Source: Pseudopithomyces maydicus (lineage: Eukaryota > Ascomycota > Dothideomycetes > Pleosporales > Didymosphaeriaceae). From it: DNA of 64,000 nt. The notes under the pieces were generated by a model, which had not been told where the DNA came from, ran no database searches, and was given only the letters and a program-made list of their open reading frames with translations. Made by a program: the position numbers and the translations under genes. The DNA is taken from contig JANTUC010000008.1 in NCBI GenBank assembly GCA_026873275.1, positions 1,612,001-1,676,000 of the forward strand, written 5' to 3'. Below are positions 35,074 to 47,437 of the stretch, piece by piece. Within the stretch, counting starts at the first letter, position 1; every line of letters starts with the position of its first letter.

Positions 35074-36612
35074 ATGACTCAAACCAACGGCAGCGGTGCC
35101 CCTGGGCCTAAGCTCAACGTACGCCTTTCTCGCCTCACATCACACAAACCTCCGGCGGGGTACTTACTATTGTTCAGGGCAACACCTTCCTCTTCACCTC
35201 CGAGTCGGTCGGTGAGGGTCACCCCGACAAGATTGCGTGAGTGCCTCCCCTCGTCACATCGTCCTCCGCGTCGGCGTCGTCTGCGTCGTCTGCGTCGTCT
35301 GCGTCGTCTGCGTCGCTGCTGTCGTCGAACGCTCCTGCCCCCTGCGGTCAAGGCCCCTTCCTTGTCGCCTGCCACCCCTTCCTTTCTCTCTGGCGGTGAG
35401 GCAGCCGGACAAACCCCGCACTCCGAAACGCAAAATCATCCACACGACCCACACTGACCACCCAATACAGCGATCAGGTCTCCGATGCCGTCCTCGACGC
35501 CTGCCTGCGGGAGGACCCGCTCTCCAAGGTTGCTTGCGAGACCGCCACCAAGACCGGTATGATCATGGTCTTCGGCGAGATCACCACAAAGGCCCGCCTC
35601 GACTACCAGAAGATCATCCGTGACGCCATCAAGGACATTGGCTACGATGACTCTGCCAAGGGCTTCGACTACAAGACCTGCAACGTGCTCGTCGCCATTG
35701 AGCAGCAGTCGCCCGACATTGCCCAGGGTCTTCACTACGATGAGGCCCTTGAGAACCTTGGTGCCGGTGACCAGGGTATCATGTTCGGATATGCCACTGA
35801 CGAGACCCCTGAGCTCCTGCCCCTGACCCTGCTCCTCTCCCACAAGCTCAACAGCGCCATGAAGGAGGCCCGTAACAGCGGCGAGCTCCCCTGGCTCCGT
35901 CCCGACACCAAGACCCAGGTCACCGTTGAGTACGCCCACGACAACGGCGCCGTCATCCCTCTCCGTGTTGACACCGTCGTCGTCTCTGCCCAGCACTCCG
36001 AGGACATCACCACCGAGGAGCTCCGCAAGGAGATCCTCGAGAAGATCATCAAGCGTGTCATCCCCGCCAAGTACCTTGACGACAAGACCGTCTACCACAT
36101 CCAGCCCTCTGGTCTTTTCATCATCGGTGGACCCCAGGGTGACGCCGGTCTCACTGGCCGCAAGATCATCGTTGACACCTACGGTGGTTGGGGTGCCCAC
36201 GGTGGAGGTGCTTTCTCCGGAAAGGACTACTCCAAGGTCGACCGTTCCGCTGCCTACCTCGGCCGCTGGATCGCCAAGTCTCTGGTCAACGCTGGCCTTG
36301 CCCGCCGTGCTCTTGTCCAGCTTTCCTACGCCATCGGTGTTGCTGAGCCCCTCTCCCTCTACGTTGACACCTACGGCACCTCGAACAAGTCTTCTGAGGA
36401 GCTTGTTGAGATCATCAAGGCCAACTTCAACATGCGCCCCGGTGTCATTGTCAAGGAGTTGAACCTCACCAACCCTATCTACAACCAGACCGCCAAGAAC
36501 GGTCACTTCACCAACCAGGTAATTACGCAGCCCAATGTCTATGCCCCCTTGTACAACGCTGACTTTTGCACAGGAATTCACCTGGGAGAAGCCCAAGGCT
36601 CTCAAGTTCTAG
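35074..36612 (+). CDS. S-adenosylmethionine synthetase
   Basis: Makes S-adenosylmethionine from methionine and ATP in the cytosol, supplying nearly all methylation reactions and polyamine synthesis. 396 aa in four exons: 35074-35118, 35178-35236, 35471-36518 and 36574-36612. The N-terminal core reads FLFTSESVGEGHPDKIADQVSDAVLD across the second splice. The conserved GAGDQGIMFGYATDET hexapeptide region and the P-loop-like GGAFSGKD are intact, and the C terminus is EFTWEKPKALKF. Codons are strongly biased to C-ending triplets, implying high expression. Intron 2 (234 nt) is unusually long for this window because it contains a hexanucleotide repeat. Confidence 0.97.
35270..35322 (+). repeat. (GTCGTC/GTCTGC)n microsatellite inside SAM synthetase intron 2
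   Basis: Tandem TGCGTCGTC-type units within the intron; they lengthen it and generate the antisense Arg-rich frames seen there. Confidence 0.8.
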
Positions 36613-37826
36613 ATGTAATATTATCTGTAATTGCATGCGTGCGTTGAATCAACTTCAGCCACGACGGTCACTTTTTACGACGACATGACATGCATCTCTT
36701 TGGCGGTTAAATTTCCGTCTTTCAACAAGTTCGGCGTCGGGAAGGGCGGATACCCCATATTACCTCAAAATTTTCATTTTCAGGCTTTTCCCGAGTCATC
36801 CATAGACGCCGCGTATAACAAGAGGCGTGGCCACAACAACCTTTCTGGGCCTGATTGAAACAAAGAGGGGCGCGATCTTTGAGATAGGACAATTGGGCGG
36901 AACTGAAGCGGATAGAACTGCTTCCCTTTTTGTTGAGGTACAATCCTGCCATGCAGGGTAATCTATTTTGTCCTCCGCACTCATCCGTGTCTGGCCTTTT
37001 TCTATGTGACCCACAAAAGAAAGTGCAAAGTGTAACCCCGCGATACGCTTACGATCGCAGATGTTCGGAGACTAGCGGTCTAAGCGGTTCCAAGGCCTGC
37101 TGTCGGAGGTTCGTGTCGGAGGTTTCGTTCGGCGATTTCCAAACGAGGGCTGTTCTAGGAGACTTTCGGAAAGCTTCGGTAAGTTGCTGCCATTGGCGGA
37201 ACGCAGCCAAGAAGTCACGAGTGACATGCCAACCCGGACGTCTGCGCCTCAGGCAGAGCTCCAAGCGGGGAGCCTGAAGGATGACAGTCCGAGGCTGGCG
37301 CGTGGCCGTGCCCTGACTTATCCGACAACAACAAAACTCACACGACGAACCAACACGACTAGCAGCTGCTAAAGATCGCTAGAAAAACACAATCTCTGTT
37401 TTGGAAGATGCGGAGACGTCACCGTTGCGGGCGCATCGCCGTCTCGTGCGTCATTATGCCTCATATCGCCACCATGCCCTTCACTACTGAGGTCCTCAGG
37501 CCGTCAGCACATCATGGGTGATGGTTGAAGGCGGAGCCACTATCTCTCCTTATTATATCCCAACTAACGCTCCCGCCCGAGAAAAAACACTTGTTCCACC
37601 CTGCTACTACCTCTTCCGTTTAGCTGACAATCCTCCGTCCGCATCGCATCATCTTCGCACTTAACGTCGTTCATCGCACCTCCGCTCCCCAGAGGTAAAA
37701 AGAGTTGGGCGTATCCAAGCCTCGCTGAGACATCACTCCGCCACTGCACTCCCTACACCGCGTAAATTCATATATACGCAAAGCGCTTCCACCCCCCGCC
37801 TTCCCCAGATTCTCTCTTCTACCACA
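36613..37826. other. Intergenic region upstream of the WW-domain gene
   Basis: 1.2 kb with no recognisable gene. It holds the 3' end of SAM synthetase and the promoter of the WW gene. Confidence 0.6.
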
Positions 37827-38871
37827 ATGACTTCCCCATCTCATCCATCCGACGCACCCCCTCCTACACCGCCGCCACATCCACCTCCCCAAACCCACCC
37901 CCAGACCCAGACCCCCCATCAAACCCCTCCGCCGCGTCTCCACCTCCGGCCCAACCGCACGCACCACCCGCAACGGGATACCCCCTCCCACCGCCGCTCC
38001 ATGGAAGACGAGAATCGCGCCCTCCCCCGGGCTGGATCCGGCAATTCGACCCCCAGGAGCAGCACCAGTTCTTCGTAGATACCAAGGCGAGTCCCCCGCG
38101 CAGCATATGGACGCATCCGTACGACGACCCGGCGTTCCTCGCAACGCTGAGCGAGGACGAGCGCCGCGCGCACCAGAGATTGGCGAGGAGCGTCACGCTG
38201 GCGGACGTCACGGCCGAGAGCTCGGACGAGGAGGACGACGATGGTGAGAAGGGTGGGCGTGGACATGGACATGCAGGACATGCCCACGGTCACGCCTCCA
38301 GCTCCGGCTCCAGCTCCACCACCCACGCCCCCACGGCCACGCACGAAGACACCCCCAAGGGCATCCACCGCTTCACGCGCAAAATGAAAGACGCACTCAC
38401 CTCGTCGACCCACGCCGAGCGCCAGACCCAACGCAACAACCGCGCCGCCGCCGAGCGCGCAGCCTACAAAACTCACATCCAGGCTCGCACCGCGATGCTG
38501 CGCGCCATGCAGACGGGCGAGCCGCAGTTCCTGTGCAGAGATGCGCAGGGCCGCGATGTCTACGTCGAGCCGCCTGGGGGTCCGAGGGATGTTGTTGCTC
38601 TTCCGGCTGGACATGGACATGGACCTGGACATGGAACTGGACATGGAGGTGAAGGGCCAGGGGGGCTGGTGGAGGAGTAGGTGGAGATGGTGGTAACGGG
38701 ATCCGCTACAACCCCTACGCGCAGGGTCCCTACGCGGATCCGAATGCGCGGTTTGTGCGTCCGAGTGGGCCGTATGGGAGGCCGTTTGGGTATGGGTATG
38801 GAGGGGGGATGGGGGCGCCGGTTGCGGCTGGGTTTTTGGGGGGCGCGTTGTTGGGGGGTGCGCTGTTTTAG
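37827..38871 (+). CDS. WW-domain protein with His/Gly-rich repeats (two apparent frameshifts)
   Basis: Hypothetical fungal protein, 348 aa after two single-base corrections (1045 nt plus 2 is an exact multiple of three). The Pro-rich N terminus (MTSPSHPSDAPPPTPPP) leads to a WW domain starting PPPGWIRQFDPQEQHQFF and ending SIWTHPYDDP, which would bind Pro-rich ligands. A HGHAGHAHGHA segment, a basic helical region (KGIHRFTRKMKDALTS, then AERAAYKTHI), a second His/Gly repeat (GHGHGPGHGTGHGG) and a conserved-looking Tyr/Gly tail (RYNPYAQGPYADPNARF) ending GGALLGGALF follow. The Met at 37827 and the WW domain are in different frames unless one C is added at 37912-37917. The tail needs one G at 38660-38665. 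Function is unknown; similar WW/Gly-rich proteins are widespread hypotheticals in ascomycetes. Confidence 0.75.
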
Positions 38872-39756
38872 GGCGGGTTTTGGGGGCTTGGATTCTGAGT
38901 TGGAGGGGGAGGGAGTGAGGGGTGAGGGGAAGGGGAGGGAAGGAAAAGAGGGGAGAAGGGGGGAAGAAGGGTGGAGAAGGGTGGAGGTGTATATGTGGAT
39001 GGGGCTGTATGTAGGGATGTAGATGAGATGATGGGATGATGGGATGATGGATGATACCTTTGCTTTAGCCAGTTTGAATTTGAGTTTAGGCGTGTAGTTG
39101 GGAAGGGGATCGACGTTTGTGTACATGTGCGGAGGTTCAGTGATCTTGGTGTTTTCGGTGGTTGAATCATGGTCGTAAGGACGTCGACAGATCATGCTGA
39201 CACCAGCTAACGACAGATCAGACACGGTGAATTCACCATAAAGAAGCACTAAAGCAATTGACTGAACACGACAGGGTGGGTGTAGCCACTACCTCTTCAA
39301 AGCCGTCTTTTAATCATCGTCGTGAAGACCCAGACAGATCATGCTGACTCCAGCCAAAAGCAAACCAGTCTGAGCTAAGGTAAGCCAGACGCAACGGATC
39401 CATTGAACATGTAAAGACGCGAATTCGTGTCAAAACCACTGTACAGGGCGGCCCGCTCATCACATGCACGAACATCAAACTTGAAACCCTCGCATCTCTT
39501 AACAATGGTCATAAAATCAATTCACGCCGGCTGGACAATCCCCAGCCGTTCCTCTATGGCATGCATGCGCCCTGTATGTATGTACCCTATCCAATCCAAT
39601 CCTCGGCTTGCAAAGCCAGTAGTGCCCCGATGCATAACTTTTCAAGCCGAAAAAAACAAAAACGCCAAACATGGTATCAAATATTGTGAGTAGTCGTGGG
39701 TGGGGGAGGACAACGATGGTAGTGTGCACGCCCATCGACAATGTGTAGCCTACTGC
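38872..39756. other. Convergent intergenic region holding two copies of a dispersed repeat
   Basis: Lies between the stops of the WW gene and NAD-GDH. The left 250 bp is G-rich. 39160-39415 holds two diverged tandem repeat units listed separately. No gene is seen. Confidence 0.7.
39160..39415 (+). repeat. Dispersed tandem repeat, locus A (two units, 147-bp offset)
   Basis: Unit A1 starts at about 39164 and unit A2 at about 39311. They share ATCATSGTCGT, then GACAGATCATGCTGAC and CCAGC, at an offset of 147 bp. A1 continues with GAATTCACC and CACTAAAGCAATTGAC, matching locus B near 54285-54325. A2 ends with CATTGAACATGT (39401-39412), identical to the end of the last unit at locus B. Confidence 0.7.
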
Positions 39757-42700
39757 TTATGCCGTAATCTGAAGCTTCGCCATGCGCTTGTTCATGAAGT
39801 CGAAGAAGGCAAACTGGCTGGCGTTGATGCCGTAGCTGTAGACGAAGCGACTTGCAAGGTAGCTGCCGAAGATTGCTCGGATGTAGTTGTCAGGCACCTG
39901 ATTCTCCGTTAGTACAGATCAAACATCATATACATTTGCATGATGGGACTCACCCTCTCCAAAATCTTCTCCAGACCAATCTTCTCCAACAGCAGATTGG
40001 GCAGTGCCTCGCTGAGCACAGACTTCCTGAACTCGATGTTATCCCACAGATCGGTCTTCTGCAGTTCCTCGTCAAGCTGGGTGATGGCAATGCTCAAGGT
40101 GTCGCTCAGAATGCTGCGAGGGATACCGGTCTTCTGGTGTTCCCTCCAGATGGCCTCAAACTCGAGTCTGGCGTTGTTCTGGATGATGCCCTGCACCGAC
40201 CTGACGTAGTCGTTGTAGAACTGTGGCGGGGTTCCGTCCTCTCCAACGCACATGTGCTTGGCAAAGTTCTCGTCGTCAAAGGCGAGCGATGCGAGGACTT
40301 CGAGAGAAGACGATGTCACACCACCCTTGTTTGCGGATGCATCCTTGTAGAGAATGCAGCCGGCCTTTTCCAGTTTGAGCTTAGCATCCTGGGTGATGAA
40401 CAGATTGGCACCTTCGACAATGTACGGGATGACTGATTTTCCATCAACAATAAGCTTGTTCGCTGTGGTGAGGTCGATAGATTCAGGACGGCCACCGCAG
40501 GGGACGAAAGTGTCGTATTGCAATCCTGATCCATGGCGAAGGTGGAAGGTGTTGCGGAAGCTGGTACCGTTAGACACCAGGTCACCGTTGGGAAGCCTGA
40601 CATCGTTCTCATCGACAAGCACCCTGTAGCCTTCAGGAGAGAGCTTGGAGACGTCGAAGTTGTTGATCATCTGGCGTGCCTTGGCCAGGCGCAGAAGCTC
40701 CTCGTGGTTGATACCTTGCGGGTCTACGAGAACACCGGCACCGTCCACAATGGAAATGTACTTCTCGTTGCTGAGGAGAATCTCGTTCGAACCGAGATCA
40801 CCATCCGGTCCACCAGTTTGCAGCTTCCGTACCTTGCTAGGATCAAGGTTCAACTTGCGGTAGATTCCCAAGACGTATTCCCGAACTGACAAGGTGGTCA
40901 TGCCGTAACGGTCGTGAGGAATGCCACCAAGCTTGGGGCTCTTGCCGGTGAAGAACGACTTCCACCAGGGTGCGTTACGGAAACGCGCGTGCTCGGTCGC
41001 CCAGTCGACAAGGTCAGCAGTGTTTTCATCAGGGCCCATGAAGAGAATCTCTTGCTTTCCGTGAAGGTCAACAATAGGGTTCTTTATCCCGGGGCTGTTC
41101 GGAGGAAGAAGCAGATCCAGAATGCTGTCAATGTACTTCTCGAAGGCGACACGTGCCTTATCCTGGTGCTGAATGTCCAGGAGGATGACACCCTTAGAGC
41201 CACCTTCGGGAATGTCCTTGTTCTTACGTTGTTGCGTGTTGGCAAGGTTGTAGTTCTCGTCGAACATGGATCGTGCGTTGATAGCATATGCTTCCTCGCT
41301 GCGAGACTTGACGATACGAATACCACCACGAGCAATGTCTCGGAAACGAAGATGGAAACCGCGGAACTCGGAGCTGATGACGAGGAACATGCCGTACAGC
41401 GGCTGGGGGTATTCCTGCGGAGGCAGGAACTTGGGATCCAGGCGGAAGCTCAGGGCGACCTTGGTGGGTGTGTAGAAGTTTGTCTTGAGAACGCTGTTGT
41501 TGAAGATGCGGAACGACTCCATGACCATCTGGTGGTGCTCGTTGACAACCGCCTTGTTAATGGCAGCTCCCAATTCCTCATCTGTGAGAGCCTTGTCCAC
41601 CTTGAGGCGCAAGAAACTCAGCGTAGGAAGGAAGTCGTCTTGCTGACCCCGCGTCTGGACGTAATGTGTGTTCGCGAAAGAGAGGTACAAGCTGTGGACG
41701 AGTTCGGGATATTGATTGATGATCTCGAGGATGTAGTCGGCGGTGAAAGTCTCGGTTCGCAGCCTCTTCTTCATCTTGGAAAGCAGCTCAGCATGGGCGC
41801 TGTTTTCAGGATCTAACACTGATGCCAAAGCGGAATATTCACTTCCCAGTCGGTTGAGGAAGTGGGATACAAACACCCAGACGCAGTGCGCGTAGATAGT
41901 CTCTTGGAGGCTGAGACGCCCACCGGCGAAATGTGCCTGGAATCTGTTTTGGGGCACACAGTACAGCAAGGATACCTCCTTCAGGATCTGGTGAACCGAC
42001 GCCTCGATGGGCGGGTATTTGCGGCCAGCCCCGGGAATCTCCTGCAGGTACAGCGACATACAGCTGTAGCCATTGGAGAATTGCTCGACGTACTTGCGAG
42101 AAGTAGTGAGACCGTAGTAGTGGTACAGGTCGCTCAAAGCGCTGAAGAAGCCCAATGCAGTGCCCTGCTTATAGGCAATGACGAGACGCTTGTCACGGGA
42201 GCCCTCAATGTCAAAGTACTCGATGACGGGTCCTGTGCGCTCGACGGCCACTTCCAAGGCTTCTTGGTAGATCTTCTTGGTGTTGTCGGTAGCTTTCTGG
42301 AGGAAACGCTTGTCTCCGATTTTCTCGATGTTGGTCTCGGTGGGGCTGGGAGAGGGGTCGACGAAGTCGCACTGGTAGACGAAGTAGCAGCGCAGCTGCT
42401 GGTCCTGGCTACCCGGCAGAGAGCTGGCAGAGCGGAAGCTCTCTACGCGGTACAGCGCAGCGTCCTTGGACCTGTGAAGATATCTCTCGCCGATGCGTTT
42501 CTCGTATTGCGGGCCGTCGACGACCGAGATACCGGGCTTACTGGTATCGATGTACACAGCGTGGTCATCGGCCTCCTTTTCCAGGCGGATCTCGATGCGC
42601 TTATCCTGCCGGGCGTATGCGGCCACCTTTGCAGCGTACAGGGACAGAATGTGGTTGACGATTCTGTGGCAGGCGGTCAGCGGTCAGCGGTCTTCCTGGA

Positions 42701-43062
42701 CTGATCGGTCTCGGGTCGACTTACGTGTCCACGGTCTCGGTTGCAAAGTACATGTCGTCAATGCCGAGCTCGTTGTAGAACCACGAGGTCTCGGTCTCGA
42801 CGAATTCCGAAGGCAGGAATCCCTTCTCCTCTATGCCGTCCATGACCTCCTCCATCTGCCTCTCCTTACCCTCGAACTTGGGGGCAACATAGCCAGAGCC
42901 ACCGGTGCCTTCAGACGGCAGGACACGCGGTGTGGAGTGCCCCGAGCCCGGGAGGCTCAGATGTGTGGGAAGCGGCGAGGGGTTTCGCTGGGGAGGCTGG
43001 ACAACCTGGTGGAGAAGCTTGTTCTCGGGGGGCGTGGGGCCGCCATTGACGGGGGTCGACAT
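39757..43062 (-). CDS. gdh2: NAD-specific glutamate dehydrogenase (large type)
   Basis: Catabolic enzyme that oxidises glutamate to 2-oxoglutarate and ammonium with NAD; used when glutamate or other amino acids are the carbon or nitrogen source. 1062 aa in three exons: 43062-42725, 42663-39954 and 39897-39757, with introns of 61 and 56 nt. The length matches the fungal large NAD-GDH (about 1050 aa) rather than the 450-aa NADP enzyme. Visible motifs are the substrate-site stretch FRDIARGGIRIVKSRSEEAY, the Gly-rich PEGGSKGVILLD and the nucleotide-domain end PYIVEGANLFIT. The last exon gives YGINASQFAFFDFMNKRM before the stop. The first about 110 residues are Pro/Ser-rich and family-variable. 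All splice phases fit and no frameshift is present. A long antisense frame (41862-42704) is a shadow of this gene. Confidence 0.96.
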
Positions 43063-44603
43063 GGTGTGGATGTGAGGGGTGTGTACAAATACAGGAAGCT
43101 CGTCGTGAGCGGGATGGGACGGGCCTCAGCTGACAGAGCAGCGGTGAGAGGGGCTTCACGGCGCGCTGACTAGCGTTCGGGGGTTCGGCGAGGGGCAGGC
43201 GGGGTGGTCTGCACAAAGAGCGACGGTCAGTGCTTGGTTGGGCGTGGAAGGATGGTGCAGTGGACTAGCAATTGGGAGCGGTGGACTAGCAATTGGGAGC
43301 TGGGCAGCGAAGGGGGAGGTGGGGGGCAGCAGCACTATTTGAGCGGCTGTCTGCGGCTGGAACTGGGCCTCTGGTGGATTGGGCGGTGGATTGGGCGCCC
43401 TACACGCTGGTCGAGGCAGGCGTCGCCCAGCGGGTTTGTATTTTTGGCGGCACTTATGACGCAGCTAACTCACAAGAGTAAGAATGCACGGCAGCTGGGC
43501 TGTCCTGTCCTGTCCTGTCTGCAGTCGAGCACAGCAGCAGCAGACTCCTGAGCTCGCTCGATGGTCTGGATAAGGCCGCGGGTGCCAATTGGGCTGTCTG
43601 GTTTCACCGCCCAATGCTTGTCGACGGGTGGTGGCAGACTGCGTTTCCGGTCGAGATAGGGCCGCCTTGGGCCGTGTGTGTTTGGATGCTCTGCGCAGAG
43701 GGGCGGGCGGGCAGGCGTGGAACAGAGTGGCAGAGTGGCAGAGTGGCAGTGACAAAACGCACAAACGCACAAGGTGTCTTGCCCCGACCGACGGCGGGCA
43801 GCCGTCCATCTTTATATGCCGCCCGCAGGCTGATGCTCCCCCAGGCCAGGGCTGCGTCTGGTACCTGACCTGACCTGGGCGCGATTGACTGAACCGCGCT
43901 CAGCCGAACCCTCGCATGCAGCTTCCCCAGAAACTAGCCGTAGCGTCTCCGGCGCCCATTGGCCCCCGTCACGTAATGGCCTAGTGGAACCCGGTGCGAA
44001 GCAGTACTCACAAAAGAACGCATCTCGATTGCAGAGTTTTACCATTATGACCAAAACGTGCGCCATAATTGCTAATGGTTACTGCCCATAGCACCTAAGT
44101 TTGCCCGCAGCGCCCCCTCATTCGTCCGTCCGCCCCCCAACCGACGCACCCCTCACCGAACACAGCACCCCAAACCTCACGATCCTTGGCACAACCGCAG
44201 CGCTTGGGAGTGCCGCTGACCGACGTGTCCCCTTAGCAGTGGATGCCCCCGGCACGTGGACCCCAGCCCTGCTCCTCCGAACGGTGCACCGATCAGTCTC
44301 CGAAGGCGCCTCTGTCCTCTGGTCAGGTGCGCCGCAGACTGACTCCACACCGCCACCCTTGCGAGGTCACGATGCTTGCCCCCTATTCCTGACGAGCCCC
44401 GGCGCAGGTCACGATACTTGCCACTGCACTCCGCGCGAGCTGAGCTCCCAACTACGCAAATCTTTCTTCTTCCACGGTGAGTCATGGTCAGATCCGTACC
44501 TGGACTTGGCCACAACGTCAAGAGTCGGAACATCCGCCGTCGCCTAGACTGCTCCACACTGCACTGCTACAACACACATGTTTGATTCTCTGCCTGTCTG
44601 GAC
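43063..44603. other. Intergenic region upstream of NAD-GDH
   Basis: 1.5 kb with no recognised gene. It includes CCTGT pentamers (43500-43519) and GACCT repeats (43862-43877), and contains the NAD-GDH promoter and the 3' end of the RTG2-like gene. Confidence 0.6.
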
Positions 44604-46470
44604 TTAGGATCCGGTGCTACAAAGCTCCACCTTATGGCCCTGCCCAGCAACCCAGTTTTTCTTCTTCCCCGCCTTTTCTACCTGCCCAAGCGCGGCACCG
44701 AGTGCTTCATCCAACGTATCCACCGCCTGCGCAAAGTCAAACCAGATGGCGAGCTTCTCCTTGCCCTTCTTGGTATGCACCCAGCTGGTACGGATCCCCA
44801 CGCGCTTCTCCCTGACCACACCGGCTGGGTAGACAATGGCAACTGCTGCCGCAATGCGCCCCACCAGCATGCACCACCACGCCATCCCGTCTGGAAGCAA
44901 TTGCAGCAGGCGTTGGTAGAAGTCCTGCTCTGTTGGACTTATCGAGCCAAACCCACCGTAGCGTTCGCAGAGTAGAATTGCCAGTATTGCACGCTGTTCG
45001 TGACTGATGCCGTGCGTGGCCGCAAAAAAGCCTGTCGTTGTGCTCCTCAGAGCTGCACCGGCACAGATGTCCTTGGGGAATGCCGCATGAGCGTACATTG
45101 CCTGTGCAAACGCCGTCATCAACGTGCTATCAAACACCAGTGGAACAGCCTCTTGGGTGGCACTGGGGGACGGATGGGTTGTCTTGATGGCAACCATCAA
45201 CAGCTCGAGGATCGCTGGCACAGACTCCCGAGCGTATGCTCGTGTTGCAGTCACAATCGGATCCTCCATCCTTTGGGCTGGTTCCATCTCAGCGAAATGC
45301 ATTCCTTCTCTTACACCACCCTGGCAGAAGTGCACGTCTGTTATAGCCGGCAGGGCTTTCGAAAGACAGTCGACCAGGAAAGCCACGGCAGGAACTTGAC
45401 TTGCTCGCCGCTGCGATACTCGGAAGATATCCGGCGTGTTCTCGTCGAGGACAGCAGCTCGGACTGCCTGGGTGTTGTGGAACGAATCTTCCTTGACCTT
45501 GAACCCGTTGATAATGGGGATAGGATACGGTTTGATGCTGTGCTGCGACATCAGCACGAAGCCCCAGCCTCTGAACCCGCCGCCGCTCAGGTACAAATGC
45601 AACCCTCCCTCTGCCTCCAACAACGCCTTGGGAACATCAATCTGGCGCACAGCACTCTTCAAATCGGCAAGGACCTCGTCCTCAAACTTCCTATATCCCT
45701 CGCTCCCTTTAGACCCCGCTGCCTCCAGTCTCTTCGTCAAGGCCGCTGCGCCATACGGTAGACTCACGCTCCCCTTCTCCGCCATCCTCACCTCACCCCC
45801 CTCCGTCACAATCCACGTAATCTGCGTACTCCCACCCCCCAGATCCATCATCAGTCCCCTCACATTCCCATAGCTACTGGCAACCCCGTGCGCACCGACC
45901 CTGCCCTCCACCGCCTTCTCAAGCAGCTGCACCTTCCACCCCGTCTTCCGCTCGATCTCCTCCTGGAACGCCTGCGAATTGATCGCCTTGCGCGTAGCCT
46001 CGGTGGCGACGATGCGGATCTGGTCCTCGGGCACTTTGAAGTCGCGGCACGTGGACTTGAAGCGCAGAAGCGCTTTGATCACGCTGTCGATGGTGGCCTG
46101 CGGGATGGGAACGGGGTCGTTGGAGGACGCTATGAATTGCGCGTCGTAGAGGGATATGGCGGCCCGGGAGAGGTAGAGCGTTGGGAGGATGCGGGCGGTT
46201 GGGGGGAGAGGTCGGTGATGGAGAAGCGGATGCCGTTGCTGGTGGGGTGTTAGTATATAGTCTCTGTATATATATGTGTGTGTATGTATATGTATGATCT
46301 GGGAAATCGCCTGTATGGATTTATACGAGTGCTTCTTTCTCGTGCATGTTAGAATGAATGAAAAAACCACAACATACTCACCTCCCCATGTCCACCAACC
46401 CAAAGTACCTCCCACATCTCTCCCTCTCCGCCTCCCCTACAGATCCAGCTCCAGTTCCACCTTCCATCAT
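44604..46470 (-). CDS. RTG2: RTG2-like retrograde regulation protein (Ppx/GppA family; one apparent frameshift)
   Basis: Member of the ASKHA/exopolyphosphatase-GppA superfamily. Yeast Rtg2 is the sensor of mitochondrial dysfunction that releases Rtg1/Rtg3 to induce anaplerotic and glutamate-supplying genes; whether this fungal homologue does the same is inferred. 574 aa after one correction. Exon 1 is 46470-46382 and exon 2 46238-44604. The splice completes the phosphate-1 motif LVDMGSNGIRFSITD. The phosphate-2 motif GLMMDLGGGSTQITW follows at about 160 residues. The C-terminal helical domain contains HGISHEQRAILAILL, close to the HD-like region of exopolyphosphatases. The start MMEGGTGAGSVGEAERER is the first Met of the only frame that reaches the splice donor. 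The frame breaks between FSITDLS and PPTARILPTLY at the G6 run 46201-46206 (+ strand); one extra base restores it. Confidence 0.9.
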
Positions 46471-47437
46471 ACCCAAGCTCAACTCTACTTCCTTACCTTC
46501 CCTACCTTCCTTCCTTCCTTTGCTATCCCACAGGGCTTCCCTGCACACACACACACCTAACCAGTTTAGTCAACCAACCAACCCACCGAAATCCCACCGT
46601 ATGTACGCTCAAGCCCCAAGCTACCTCCTCAGGATCGGATCCCCAAAAAATGGCGTGCTCCCCCAGTTCCCCTCCACTAGCGTAGCGCCGCACACCGTCC
46701 CTCGGTCCGCCCCGCACCCCAAACACCCTCTTATATTTCTCTTACCCCCAGGAAATTCCCGATCCGGCGTCGCTGGCGCACACCAGTGCGCACTGGTGCA
46801 GGCTAACCGCACCTACCCTCGTTTCTGGTTTCTGTTACCCCCTGGAAACCTGGATTTGGGAGAGAGAAAAAAATTTTTCTCACTGCTTCTTGGGTTTTGG
46901 GGAGGTCGTGGGAGCGACGTCGGAGAGTAGGTAAGTAGAGAAGCGCTAATGCGGGGTGGTTTGCCCGGTGGGTGGGCTCGTGATGGGGGGATTTTTTTTT
47001 GGAGGGGAGGGGGGAAGAGTTTTCTGATGGGGAGATTGCGGGTGAGGGTGAGGTTGGGGATGGGAGGAGGGGTGGGAGGGATGACGTGGGAAGAGGTTGT
47101 GGTGGGGGTGGGAGGTGGGGTGGGGTGGGGCGGGAAAGGAGGAGGGAGGGAGGGATGGAGGGGTAGGTTGGTAGGTTGGTAGGTAGGTAGGTAGGTACCC
47201 AGGTAGGTTGAATAGGGGGTTTGAAGGGAAAACGAGATAAGGTGGGATGGAAGGTGGTGTAGCGATTTCGTTATCGGTGTGAATGAATTGATTAAATTGT
47301 TGTGTTGGCAGGTAAATATGTATGATGTGGGTGAGTTAAGATAGAACTTGGGTTTGTGTTGTATACGTCTATTTACTTTGCTTTTTCGCCCTCTAGTATA
47401 TGTATTCATACAAGATATCCGCACACGCGTAGCCCTT
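46471..47437. other. Intergenic region upstream of the RTG2-like gene
   Basis: About 1 kb without a gene. 46960-47210 is very G-rich on + and ends in GGTAGGTA tetramer repeats (47163-47208). It contains the RTG2 promoter and the 3' end of RFT1. Confidence 0.6.
47163..47208. repeat. (GGTA)n / TAGG simple repeat
   Basis: GTAGGTTG units followed by GTAG tetramers in the G-rich intergenic region. Confidence 0.75.
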
